The position numbers were made by a program, and so were the translations under genes. The notes below the pieces were generated by a model that was not told where the DNA came from, ran no database searches, and saw nothing but the letters and a program-made list of their open reading frames with translations. A DNA stretch of 64,000 nucleotides from Flavobacterium sp. ALJ2 (lineage in GTDB: Bacteria; Bacteroidota; Bacteroidia; Flavobacteriales; Flavobacteriaceae): the NCBI RefSeq assembly GCF_015594725.1, contig NZ_JADNRC010000008.1, positions 1-64,000 on the forward strand, written 5' to 3'. Below, piece by piece: positions 53,500 to 63,088 of this stretch; position 1 is the first letter of the stretch; the number at the start of each line of letters is the position of its first letter.

Positions 53500-55377
53500 A
53501 TGCGAAAAATTATATTAGTTTCTTTTTTGAGCCTTAGTTTTGGTTCTCTGGTTGCTCAAAACGCTCCCTATTGGCAACAACATGTTGACTATAAAATGGA
53601 TGTATCCATGGATGTAAAAAACTATTTGTACAAAGGAAAGCAAGAATTGGTTTACACCAATAATTCACCAGATACGTTGCGAAAAGTATTTTACCATTTA
53701 TTTTTTAATGCGTTTCAGCCAGGAAGCGAGATGGATGCTAGAGTCCAAACTATTAAAGATCCTGATGGAAGAATGATAAATAAGGTGAAAGTTGACGGTA
53801 AAGATGTTAAGGAAAGCCGTATGAAAACTTTAAAACCTAATGAAATAGGTTTTCTTAATATCACCAATTTTAAGCAAGATGGAGTAACAGCAGTAACTAG
53901 AACTTCAGGGACAATTATGGAGGTTACTTTGGCTAAACCAATTTTGCCAAACTCAAAAACTACTTTTACCTTAGAGTTTGATGGGCAGGTTCCCGTACAA
54001 ATTCGTCGTGCAGGAAGAAATAGTACAGAGGGCGTTGCTTTGTCAATGTCTCAATGGTATCCTAAATTAGCCGAATTTGATTTTGAAGGTTGGCATGCAG
54101 ATCCATATATCGCAAGAGAATTTCACGGTGTTTGGGGAAATTTTGATGTAAAGATTACCATTGATAAAGATTATACAATAGGAGGTTCTGGTTATTTACA
54201 GAATAAAAACGAAATTGGTCATGGATATCAAGACACAGGTGTTACTGTAGTTTATCCTAAAAAAGCCAAAACACTTACATGGCATTTTGTAGCGCCAATG
54301 GTACATGATTTTACTTGGGCTGCTGATAATGAATATATTCATGATATTGTAAAAGGACCTAATGATGTTGATTTGCATTTCTTTTATAAAAACAACCCAA
54401 AGATAATTGAGAACTGGAAGGGTCTACAGCCGTTAATGGTGAAAGTAATGGATTTTTACAATCATAAAGTTGGACCATATCCGTACAAACAATATTCATT
54501 TATTCAAGGAGGAGATGGCGGAATGGAGTATGCAATGTGTACTTTGATGTTAGGAAATGGAACTCTGCAAGGAATGTTAGGTACAGCAACACATGAGTTG
54601 GGGCATGCTTGGTTTCAACATGTTTTAGCTTCAAATGAGTCTAAGCACCCATGGATGGATGAAGGATTTACTACGTATGTTGAAGATTTAGCGTTGAATG
54701 AATTGGCTGGAGATAAAAAAGCAGAAAATCCATTTAAAGGGAATTATGCAGCTTATTACAACTTAGTTGCATCTGGTAAAGAACAACCACAATCTACACA
54801 TGGGGATCGTTATGACGAGAACAGGCCTTATAGTATTTCATCTTATGTAAAAGGAAGTATTTTTCTTTCGCAGTTAGCTTATGTAATTGGTCAGGATAAT
54901 CTAGATGCTACATTAAAAAGATATTATAACGATTTTAAATTTAAGCACCCATCACCAAATGACATCAAAAGAACTGCTGAACGTGTATCGGGAGCTGAAT
55001 TAGATTGGTATTTAATCGATTGGACGCAAACGACCAATACAATTGATTATGGGATTAAGGATGTAAGTGATAGCGGAGATAAAACAGTTGTGACATTAGA
55101 AAGAATTGGAAGAATGCCAATGCCTATTGATTTAACAGTAGAATATACGGATGGAACAAAAGAGAGTTTCTACATTCCGTTGCGAATGATGAACTTTATA
55201 AAAGAAAATCCTAATCCAGCAGTAAAAAGAACAGTTTTAAATGACTGGGCTTGGGCAATGCCAACTTATAATTTTACAATTGCTAAAGGCAAAAATGCTA
55301 TTAAGAAAATAGTTATTGATCCAAGTGGATTAATGGCTGACGTAAAAGCAGCAAATAATGTTTATGAAGTGAAGTAA
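53500..55377 (+). CDS. M1 family zinc metallopeptidase, exported
   Basis: 625 residues with a signal peptide ending near SLVAQN. The zinc site HELGH is at 365-369 and the third ligand is E388 (HExxH-x18-E), in HELGHAWFQHVLASNESK. The substrate motif reads GGMEY where typical family members have GAMEN. The C-terminal region is a beta domain. It probably acts in the periplasm on peptides. A TSS directly between the S8 terminator and this gene is implied, since the gap is only 12 nt past the T run. Confidence 0.93.
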   Translation: MRKIILVSFLSLSFGSLVAQNAPYWQQHVDYKMDVSMDVKNYLYKGKQELVYTNNSPDTLRKVFYHLFFNAFQPGSEMDARVQTIKDPDGRMINKVKVDGKDVKESRMKTLKPNEIGFLNITNFKQDGVTAVTRTSGTIMEVTLAKPILPNSKTTFTLEFDGQVPVQIRRAGRNSTEGVALSMSQWYPKLAEFDFEGWHADPYIAREFHGVWGNFDVKITIDKDYTIGGSGYLQNKNEIGHGYQDTGVTVVYPKKAKTLTWHFVAPMVHDFTWAADNEYIHDIVKGPNDVDLHFFYKNNPKIIENWKGLQPLMVKVMDFYNHKVGPYPYKQYSFIQGGDGGMEYAMCTLMLGNGTLQGMLGTATHELGHAWFQHVLASNESKHPWMDEGFTTYVEDLALNELAGDKKAENPFKGNYAAYYNLVASGKEQPQSTHGDRYDENRPYSISSYVKGSIFLSQLAYVIGQDNLDATLKRYYNDFKFKHPSPNDIKRTAERVSGAELDWYLIDWTQTTNTIDYGIKDVSDSGDKTVVTLERIGRMPMPIDLTVEYTDGTKESFYIPLRMMNFIKENPNPAVKRTVLNDWAWAMPTYNFTIAKGKNAIKKIVIDPSGLMADVKAANNVYEVK

Positions 55378-55400
55378 TTCTCTTTATGAATCGTAAAAGT

Positions 55401-55439
55401 AAAAGCCCTTAAAGAATAATTTTTCTTTAAGGGCTTTTT
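55401..55439. terminator. Bidirectional terminator after the M1 peptidase
   Basis: AAAAGCCCTTAAAGAA pairs with TTCTTTAAGGGCTTTTT around a short AT loop. It also faces the convergent threonine dehydrogenase gene. Confidence 0.93.
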
Positions 55440-55486
55440 ATATGATATAACGCTTTAGAGGTTTGGAAATTTTTTAATTGAATGCT

Positions 55487-56434
55487 CTATTTTTTGTTAC
55501 CTAAATGCTCAAGCATATCTTTTGTCATAGACTCAAGGTCGAAAGTATGTTTCCAATCCCAATCTTCTCTAGCCGAACTATCGTCGATGCTTGCAGGCCA
55601 GCTATCAGCGATTTTCTGACGGAAATCTGGATTGTAAGTAATTTCAAATTCAGGAATGTGTTTTTTAATTTCGTTTGCAATTTCGGTAGGAGTAAAACTC
55701 ATTGCTGCCAGATTGTAAGAAGAATGAATTTTAATTTCCTCAACAGGAGCTTTCATGATATTTATGGTTGCTTCGATAGCATCATCCATATACATCATAG
55801 GCATTTTCGTTTCTGACGATAAGAAACACTCGTAATTTTTATCAGCAATAGCTTTGTAAAAAATATCAACAGCATAATCAGTTGTCCCACCGCCAGGAGG
55901 AGTCGACCAGCTAATTAAACCAGGGTAACGTACGCTACGTACATCAACGCCATATATGTTGTGATAGTATTCGCACCATCTTTCACCTGCTTGCTTACTA
56001 ATTCCGTAAACGGTTGAAGGTTCCATAATGGTGTATTGTGGAGTGTTTTCTTTCGGGGTTGTTGGTCCAAAAACAGCAATACTTGATGGCCAGAAAATCT
56101 TTTTTATTTTTTTTGCTTTAGCTAGGTTTAAAACGTGAAATAATGAGTTCATATTTAAATCCCAAGCAAATGCTGGATTTTTTTCGGCTGTAGCGGATAA
56201 TAAGGCAGCCATTAAATAAATGTCGGTTATTTTATGAACTTCTACAAGGTGTTCTATTTGGTTGAAATCTAAGGCATTTACTACTTCAAAAGGGCCAGAA
56301 TTAACAACGTCAGTATTTAATTTACGAATATCCGATGCAATTACATTTTCAGTTCCGTATAATTTACGTAGTTTTTGTGTAAGCTCCGTTCCAATTTGGC
56401 CACAAGCACCAATGATTAATATTTTAGGATTCAT
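55487..56434 (-). CDS. L-threonine 3-dehydrogenase, SDR type
   Basis: 315 residues. Rossmann motif GACGQIGTE (9-17), catalytic serines near 117-118 (PSSIAVFG) and the Y143xxxK147 pair in VYGISKQAGERW. The sequence pattern (PGLISWSTPPGGGTTDYAVDIF) matches the UDP-galactose-epimerase-like threonine dehydrogenase described from Flavobacterium frigidimaris. It oxidises L-threonine to 2-amino-3-oxobutyrate with NAD+. The ligase partner is not in the window. The alternative, a nucleotide-sugar epimerase, is less likely given the glycine-rich signature. Confidence 0.88.
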   Translation of the reverse strand: MNPKILIIGACGQIGTELTQKLRKLYGTENVIASDIRKLNTDVVNSGPFEVVNALDFNQIEHLVEVHKITDIYLMAALLSATAEKNPAFAWDLNMNSLFHVLNLAKAKKIKKIFWPSSIAVFGPTTPKENTPQYTIMEPSTVYGISKQAGERWCEYYHNIYGVDVRSVRYPGLISWSTPPGGGTTDYAVDIFYKAIADKNYECFLSSETKMPMMYMDDAIEATINIMKAPVEEIKIHSSYNLAAMSFTPTEIANEIKKHIPEFEITYNPDFRQKIADSWPASIDDSSAREDWDWKHTFDLESMTKDMLEHLGNKK

Positions 56435-56634
56435 TTAAGTTGGTTTAGTCTAGCAAAGGTAGCGATTTCGCAATTATATTTTAATTTACTATTGATTATT
56501 TAATAACTTCTCATAAAGGATGTTTATTTCTTAAGATTATTCTTCTTTTTCTATTTTCTGAAGTTGATCGAAAACAGCACAATAAAATCATAACTTCTTC
56601 TTAAAGGGGAATTCATAATTGTAAATTTACTTTG

Positions 56635-56642
56635 TAACTTTG
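56635..56642 (+). promoter_or_regulatory. Candidate -7 element for the lipoprotein-mfd operon
   Basis: TAACTTTG is a full match to TAnnTTTG, about 20 nt before the ATG at 56662. The nearest TTG is only 13 nt upstream, closer than usual. Confidence 0.45.
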
Positions 56643-56661
56643 TAGCTTAATGTTTGAACCG

Positions 56662-57267
56662 ATGAAATATAGAATATCTCTTTTTCTTCTTTTTGTTTTT
56701 CTTTTAAATTCTTGTCAAAATCAAGATGAAAAACGACTTGCCGAAAATAAAAAAGAAGCTAAGAAGAAAGAATTAATTTTTAATACTATTAATAAAGGCT
56801 GGGTTTTTTATGATACTCCAATCAATACAGTTTCTGAAGAAAGTATAAAAAGTTGGAACGAATGGCGCCAGTTTCTTGAAGAATTAAAAGGAAAACCTAA
56901 AAAAACAATCGGTGCTTTCCAGAAAAAATCAAGTGCTATTGCTCGAAAAGCGATTGCATTAAACAATAATATCCCTGAGCAATTTAATCAGCCACAAATA
57001 AAAAGCCGAATTTCGATCTTAATTACTAAGATTAAAATGATGGATTTGTATATTCATTTAGATAGAATCCCTGATGAAAAAGTTGTTTTTTTAATTGGTG
57101 ATATCAATAAAGAATTGGTCTCTCTAGAAAGACAAATGGATAAAATAGTTGAGAAGAATAAAATTCCGTTGGAAGAAGGAGAATCAGATTTGATGAAAAT
57201 GATAAAGGATACTGCAAGAGCAATTCCTAATGTGAGTATAGATCCAAATATCCCTAGAGTTGAGTAA
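56662..57267 (+). CDS. Small lipoprotein upstream of mfd
   Basis: 201 residues from the ATG at 56662 (MKYRISLFLLFVFLLNSC), preferred over a start four codons upstream because it gives a clean lipoprotein signal and sits better after the -7 element. The rest is lysine-rich and helical, with a long coiled-coil-like part (INKELVSLERQMDKIVEKNKI). I recognise no family. Its stop overlaps the start of mfd, so translation of the two is coupled. Confidence 0.8.
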   Translation: MKYRISLFLLFVFLLNSCQNQDEKRLAENKKEAKKKELIFNTINKGWVFYDTPINTVSEESIKSWNEWRQFLEELKGKPKKTIGAFQKKSSAIARKAIALNNNIPEQFNQPQIKSRISILITKIKMMDLYIHLDRIPDEKVVFLIGDINKELVSLERQMDKIVEKNKIPLEEGESDLMKMIKDTARAIPNVSIDPNIPRVE

Positions 57268-60200
57268 AAGTGCTTTATATACTACGTACGATAATTTGCC
57301 TAAAACACAGCAAATTGCCAATCAGTTATTAGAAAATAATGAAGTGAAATTGCATCTTAACGGCTTGTTAGGGTCGGCAGTTTCATTTGTAATCCGTTCT
57401 TTGTTTAAAAAAGCCGAATTGCCTTTTCTTGTTATTTTGGATAATAAAGAAGAAGCGGCTTATTACCTGAACGATTTGGAGCAATTGATTGGTGAACAAG
57501 ACGTATTGTTTTATCCCGGATCTTACAGAAGACCCTATCAGATAGAAGATACAGATAATGCTAATGTTTTGCTTCGGGCAGAGGTATTAAACCGAATTAA
57601 TTCGCGTAAAAAACCAGCTATAATTGTTACCTATCCTGAGGCATTATTTGAAAAAGTAGTGACTCGAAAAGAGTTAGATAAGAATACGCTGAAAGTATCA
57701 GTAGGTGATAAAATTTCAATTGATTTTATCAATGAAGTTTTATTTGAATACGAATTCAAAAGAGTCGATTTTATTACTGAGCCTGGAGAGTTTTCTGTTC
57801 GTGGAGGAATTGTCGATGTGTTTTCTTTTTCGAATGATAATCCATACCGAATAGAATTTTTCGGAAATGAAGTTGATAGTATTCGAAGCTTTGATGTTGG
57901 AACACAATTGTCTGTAGAAACACATAAAAAAATCACGATAATTCCAAATGTCGAGAACAAAGTTTTTCAGGAAAATAGAGAAAGTTTTTTGGATTATATT
58001 TCTGAAAAAACGGTGCTTTTTATCCAGAATACAGATGGTTTTTTAAGTCAACTCGATAAGCAATTTGTGAGAGCCGAAGAAGCTTATGAGAAATTATCAA
58101 AAGAAATTAAACGGGCAACACCCGATCAGCTATTTTTAAATCAGAAGGCATTTATAAAAAAAGCATTGGATTTTTCGATTGTAGAATTGGCTAATAAACC
58201 AATTTTTAAAACGATAAAGAAATACGATTTTCATATTCAGCCGCAACCATCATTTAATAAACAATTTGATTTATTACTGAATAATTTAAGTGATAATCAT
58301 TTTAATGGATATAAGAATTACTTGTTCTGTTCGAATGATGCTCAGGCAAAACGATTTCATGATATTTTTGAAACGTTGGACGAAGCCAATTCCGAGAATA
58401 TCCGTAAGCAATATCACACCATCGTTTTACCATTATACCAAGGTTTTATTGATGATGAAAATCAGATTACGTGTTATACCGACCATCAGATTTTTGAGCG
58501 TTATCATAAATTCAATATTAAAAACGGATATTCTAAAAAACAGAATATTACACTTAAAGAACTTACAACATTATCAGTTGGTGATTATGTGACGCACATT
58601 GACCACGGTATCGGGCGATTTGGTGGTTTACAAAAAATTCAGGTAGAAGGAAAAACGCAAGAAGCCATCAAGTTGGTTTATGCCGATAATGATATTGTGT
58701 ATGTGAGTATACACTCGCTCCATAAAATCTCCAAATATAACGGAAAAGACGGAACACCACCTAAAATTTATAAGTTGGGTTCAAACGCTTGGAAGATTTT
58801 AAAACAAAAAACCAAAGCGCGTGTCAAACATATTGCATTCAACTTAATTCAGTTGTATGCCAAAAGAAGATTGGAAAAAGGATTTCAATTTGCACCAGAT
58901 AGTTATTTACAAAACGAATTAGAAAGTTCGTTTATTTATGAAGATACACCAGATCAAACCAAATCGACACAGGAAGTAAAAGCCGATATGGAAAGCGACC
59001 GACCAATGGATCGTTTGGTTTGTGGCGATGTTGGATTTGGAAAAACAGAGGTAGCAATTCGTGCCGCTTTTAAAGCGGTGGATAACAGCAAGCAGGTAGC
59101 CATTTTAGTACCAACCACAATTCTTGCCTACCAACATTATCGTACTTTTTCGGAACGATTAAAAGAAATGCCAGTTTCGGTAGGGTATTTAAACCGTTTT
59201 AGAACAGCAAAACAAAAAGCACAAACACTTAAAGATTTAGCCGAAGGAAAACTAGATATTGTAATTGGTACGCATCAATTGGTAAACAAAAATGTAGTTT
59301 TTAAAGATTTAGGATTGCTAATTGTCGATGAGGAACAAAAGTTTGGAGTTAACGTAAAAGATAAACTCAAGACTATTGCTGCCAATGTTGATACGTTGAC
59401 ATTAACAGCAACGCCAATACCGAGAACATTGCAATTTTCCTTAATGGCTGCTCGAGATTTGTCGGTAATTACTACACCACCGCCGAATCGTTATCCAATC
59501 GAGACCAATGTAGTCGGGTTTAATGAAGAGTTGATTCGTGATGCGATTTCGTATGAAATTCAGCGTAACGGACAGGTTTTCTTCATTAATAATCGAATAG
59601 AAAATATAAAAGAAGTGGCAGGAATGATTCAGCGTTTGGTTCCCAATGCGAGAGTAGGAATCGGACACGGACAAATGGAAGGCGCAAAGCTAGAAGAATT
59701 AATGTTGGCATTCATGAATGGTGATTTTGATGTCCTGGTTGCTACAACAATCATCGAAAGCGGACTGGATGTTCCAAATGCGAATACGATTTTTATCAAT
59801 AATGCCAATAACTTCGGATTGTCGGATTTGCATCAAATGCGTGGTCGAGTAGGGCGAAGCAACAAGAAAGCATTTTGTTATTTTATTTGTCCACCATATT
59901 CTTCTATGACTGAAGATGCACGTAAACGAATTCAGGCTCTGGAACAATTTAGTGAATTGGGAAGTGGTTTTAATATTGCCATGAAAGATCTTGAAATTCG
60001 TGGAGCAGGAGATTTATTAGGAGGTGAACAAAGTGGTTTTATCAATGAAATTGGTTTTGACACTTACCAAAAAATCATGAACGAAGCCATCGAAGAATTA
60101 AAAGAAAACGAATTCAAAGATTTATATCCTGAAGAAAATAATATTGATACTAAGGAATACGTAAAAGACCTGCAGATTGATACCGATTTTGAGCTATTAT

Positions 60201-60625
60201 TCCCAGATGAATATATCAACAACGTTTCAGAACGATTGGTTTTATATAATGAACTAGGAGCTATAAAAGATGAAGCTGGATTAAAAGAATACGAAAGAAA
60301 ACTAATTGACCGTTTCGGGCCATTACCAAGGCAAGCTGTTTCGTTACTTAATAGTATTAGAATAAAATGGATTGCTACGAATGTTGGTATCGAAAGACTG
60401 ATAATGAAACAAGGTAAAATGATTGGATATTTTGTGTCTGATCAACAATCAGATTATTATCAATCGTCTAAGTTTAGAAACGTTTTACAATTTGTACAAA
60501 AACACAGTACGCTTTGCAAAATGAAAGAAAAACAAACCGTTAATGGCTTACGCTTATTATTGACTTTTGATAACGTAAAATCGATTAAAAAAGCATTAGA
60601 GTTGATGGAATTGTTTGAGGAGTAG
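57260..60625 (+). CDS. mfd: Transcription-repair coupling factor Mfd
   Basis: 1121 residues. UvrB-like N-terminal region (about 1-330), RNA-polymerase interaction domain (THIDHGIGRFGGLQKI), SF2 helicase core with Walker A GDVGFGKTE, Walker B LLIVDEEQKFG, TLTATPIPRTL and the helicase C-terminal TTIIESGLDVPNANT, and a TRG motif and C-terminal regulatory domain. It displaces RNA polymerase stalled at lesions and recruits UvrA. The start is TTG at 57260, overlapping the stop of the lipoprotein gene by 8 nt; no ATG exists near the expected N-terminus. Confidence 0.97.
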   Translation: MSKSALYTTYDNLPKTQQIANQLLENNEVKLHLNGLLGSAVSFVIRSLFKKAELPFLVILDNKEEAAYYLNDLEQLIGEQDVLFYPGSYRRPYQIEDTDNANVLLRAEVLNRINSRKKPAIIVTYPEALFEKVVTRKELDKNTLKVSVGDKISIDFINEVLFEYEFKRVDFITEPGEFSVRGGIVDVFSFSNDNPYRIEFFGNEVDSIRSFDVGTQLSVETHKKITIIPNVENKVFQENRESFLDYISEKTVLFIQNTDGFLSQLDKQFVRAEEAYEKLSKEIKRATPDQLFLNQKAFIKKALDFSIVELANKPIFKTIKKYDFHIQPQPSFNKQFDLLLNNLSDNHFNGYKNYLFCSNDAQAKRFHDIFETLDEANSENIRKQYHTIVLPLYQGFIDDENQITCYTDHQIFERYHKFNIKNGYSKKQNITLKELTTLSVGDYVTHIDHGIGRFGGLQKIQVEGKTQEAIKLVYADNDIVYVSIHSLHKISKYNGKDGTPPKIYKLGSNAWKILKQKTKARVKHIAFNLIQLYAKRRLEKGFQFAPDSYLQNELESSFIYEDTPDQTKSTQEVKADMESDRPMDRLVCGDVGFGKTEVAIRAAFKAVDNSKQVAILVPTTILAYQHYRTFSERLKEMPVSVGYLNRFRTAKQKAQTLKDLAEGKLDIVIGTHQLVNKNVVFKDLGLLIVDEEQKFGVNVKDKLKTIAANVDTLTLTATPIPRTLQFSLMAARDLSVITTPPPNRYPIETNVVGFNEELIRDAISYEIQRNGQVFFINNRIENIKEVAGMIQRLVPNARVGIGHGQMEGAKLEELMLAFMNGDFDVLVATTIIESGLDVPNANTIFINNANNFGLSDLHQMRGRVGRSNKKAFCYFICPPYSSMTEDARKRIQALEQFSELGSGFNIAMKDLEIRGAGDLLGGEQSGFINEIGFDTYQKIMNEAIEELKENEFKDLYPEENNIDTKEYVKDLQIDTDFELLFPDEYINNVSERLVLYNELGAIKDEAGLKEYERKLIDRFGPLPRQAVSLLNSIRIKWIATNVGIERLIMKQGKMIGYFVSDQQSDYYQSSKFRNVLQFVQKHSTLCKMKEKQTVNGLRLLLTFDNVKSIKKALELMELFEE

Positions 60626-60645
60626 ATGCTGAAAAATAAAAACTT

Positions 60646-60681
60646 AAAATGGCATATGGAATTTTCATACGCCATTTTTTT
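60646..60681. terminator. Terminator after mfd
   Basis: AAAATGGCATATG pairs with CATACGCCATTTTTTT with one internal mismatch. It lies between two convergent genes, so it can act on both. Confidence 0.88.
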
Positions 60682-60711
60682 ATTTATAAGGCTTGAATAT
60701 AAAATAGGCAT

Positions 60712-63018
60712 TTATTGAATGTAAATCTCATTTAAACTTTCTTCAAGAAATTGTACCATTTCATCTGCGTTTTGTTTGTTGAAAGGCATTGGTGGCTTTA
60801 TCTTTAAGACATTGTGCAAAGGCCCATCGGTACTTAACAAATATCCTTTTTCTTTCATTTTTTCGACAATAATATCAATTTCTGGAATAGCAGGTTCCAT
60901 AGTTGTTCTGTCTTTTACCATTTCGGCACCAATGAATAAACCGTGTCCACGAACATCACTAATGATTGGGAATTTAGCCATTAATTCTTTTAGTAAATCC
61001 ATTAGATAATTACCTACTTCTAAGGCATGTTGTTGCATTTCCTCATCTTGAATTACTTCTAAAACGGCTAGTCCAGCTGACATTGATACTGGATTACCTC
61101 CAAAAGTATTGAAGTATTCCATTCCGTTGTTAAAAGCATCGGCAATTTCATTTGTCACAATTACAGCGGCAAGCGGATGACCGTTTCCGATAGGTTTTCC
61201 TAATACGACAATATCGGGAACGACATCTTGTAATTCGAATCCCCAGAATTTATCGCCTACTCTTCCAAATCCTACCTGAACTTCATCGGCAATACAAACT
61301 CCTCCCGAAGCTCTTACGTATTCATATACAGTTTTTAGATAATTATCTGGTAACGGAATTTGACCGCCAACGCCTAATAGGGTTTCACAAATAAATACTG
61401 CGGGTGATTTGTCTTCTTCCTTTAAATCCTCTATAATTCGTTGCACATCGGAAGCATATTTCTCGCCTGCTTTTGCATCGCCATATTTATAAGGACCTCG
61501 ATATAAATCGGGATTAATTGCTTTGTGAATCCATGGCATCTGGCCAAAACCTCCTTTGCTGTCAAATTTATAAGGACTCATTTCCATGGCTACGGTTGAG
61601 GTTCCGTGATAAGCATGATCCAATACGATAATGTCTTTTTGCTTAGTAAAGTGTCGACTCATTCGTATAGCAAGGTCATTAGCCTCACTACCAGAGTTTA
61701 CGAAATAACAAACGCTTAATGACGATGGTAATGTTGCCGTAATTTTTTCGGCATATTCTAATATAGTATCGTTAAGATATCTTGTATTAGTGTTTAAAGT
61801 TGCAATTTGTTTTTGCATTTTCTTTACTACTACAGGATGGCAATGCCCAACATGAGATGGATTGTTTACACAATCTACAAAGGTTCTTCCTTTATCATCA
61901 TATAAGTATTGCAATGCTCCTTTTACGATTTTTAGTTTTTCGTTGTAACCAATACTCAGGTTTCGACCTACATTTTTTTGACGAGCTTGTAATAAATCCG
62001 AATAATCCGAATTGTTTATTACGCCATCAAATCCGCAAGCTTTTCTAAACGTATCCTGAGCTTTTATAGGATTTATTTTGATGAGTTTGTATAATAACTC
62101 CCAAGCTGGCTTCTCGGTGATGAAATGATGGGCATTATCGCTATTTAGCGATGCGTTATAAGCCGATTGTGTTACGCTTATACAGAGTCTTCCAGCAATT
62201 AAATAATATAATAAATCCAATTCTTGTGTTGTAAGCGGATATGTTTCATGATATCCTTTTACAATGAATGAAGCTGCTGTTAAGGGATCTTCACTTTCAA
62301 GGATTGCATAGGTACAGGCTATTGCAAGATTATTGATTAAGGCAGAATAAACCATATCGCCAAAATCAATCAGGCCAGTTGTTTTTTCTTCTTGTGCCAT
62401 AACATTACAATCATTGGCATCATTATGAATGTAGGCGTGTCGTAATGAATGTATTTGCGGAAGTACTTCGGTATCAAACTGCAAAAGGAAATAGCCCGCA
62501 ATTCGTCTACGTTCGTGATTTGTTATATACTTAAGTTTTTCATTAGCATCGCTTGCTCTGCTAATGTCCCAAGTATAATGACGGTGCATTGCCGGATGAG
62601 AAAAATCCTGAAGTGCTTTATCCATATTTCCCATAAATGCGCCTAAGTTATAAAGCGCAGTATTCGATTTTTCGGATTGTTCATACCAAAAAGTACCTTC
62701 AAGAAAACTAAGGATTCGGATGTAATACGTTTTGTTATCTCTGATTATTTGCGTTAAAGCTTCTCCGTTTTTATTGATAGAAAACTGCTGAAAACTTTCA
62801 GCTAATGGACTTTTGCTTAAATGCTGAATGATTTTTACCTGCGCATCCAGAAACGGATAGGACTGATTTTCATCAGATAGTTTTAAGATGTACTTCTGAT
62901 TTTTTTCATCCGTTAAGATAAAATTCAATTCATCATAACCGTCTAATGCTTTTACGGTAGCGGATAATCCATAATGTTCTATCGCTAATTGCTGAATGTC
63001 TGTTTCTGAAAAAATCAT
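60712..63018 (-). CDS. Kinase-aminotransferase fusion (APH domain plus class III PLP enzyme)
   Basis: 768 residues. Residues 1 to about 330 form an aminoglycoside-phosphotransferase-fold kinase with D200 and N205 in HNDANDCN and D218 in LIDFGD. From about 345 to 768 is a class III aminotransferase-fold domain with the PLP lysine K608 in [13 protein letters not shown]. The order kinase-then-phospholyase mirrors human HYKK plus PHYKPL (5-hydroxylysine breakdown) or an ethanolamine-type kinase plus ETNPPL. Longer relatives carry an M23 domain in between, which is absent here. A 5-hydroxylysine or ethanolamine substrate is inference; the domains are certain. Confidence 0.9.
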   Translation of the reverse strand: MIFSETDIQQLAIEHYGLSATVKALDGYDELNFILTDEKNQKYILKLSDENQSYPFLDAQVKIIQHLSKSPLAESFQQFSINKNGEALTQIIRDNKTYYIRILSFLEGTFWYEQSEKSNTALYNLGAFMGNMDKALQDFSHPAMHRHYTWDISRASDANEKLKYITNHERRRIAGYFLLQFDTEVLPQIHSLRHAYIHNDANDCNVMAQEEKTTGLIDFGDMVYSALINNLAIACTYAILESEDPLTAASFIVKGYHETYPLTTQELDLLYYLIAGRLCISVTQSAYNASLNSDNAHHFITEKPAWELLYKLIKINPIKAQDTFRKACGFDGVINNSDYSDLLQARQKNVGRNLSIGYNEKLKIVKGALQYLYDDKGRTFVDCVNNPSHVGHCHPVVVKKMQKQIATLNTNTRYLNDTILEYAEKITATLPSSLSVCYFVNSGSEANDLAIRMSRHFTKQKDIIVLDHAYHGTSTVAMEMSPYKFDSKGGFGQMPWIHKAINPDLYRGPYKYGDAKAGEKYASDVQRIIEDLKEEDKSPAVFICETLLGVGGQIPLPDNYLKTVYEYVRASGGVCIADEVQVGFGRVGDKFWGFELQDVVPDIVVLGKPIGNGHPLAAVIVTNEIADAFNNGMEYFNTFGGNPVSMSAGLAVLEVIQDEEMQQHALEVGNYLMDLLKELMAKFPIISDVRGHGLFIGAEMVKDRTTMEPAIPEIDIIVEKMKEKGYLLSTDGPLHNVLKIKPPMPFNKQNADEMVQFLEESLNEIYIQ

Positions 63019-63088
63019 TGGTATTGTTTATTAAGTTGTTTTATTATCAGGTTTTTTTGCTTTGCAGAAATTAAATTTTGACTATTTT

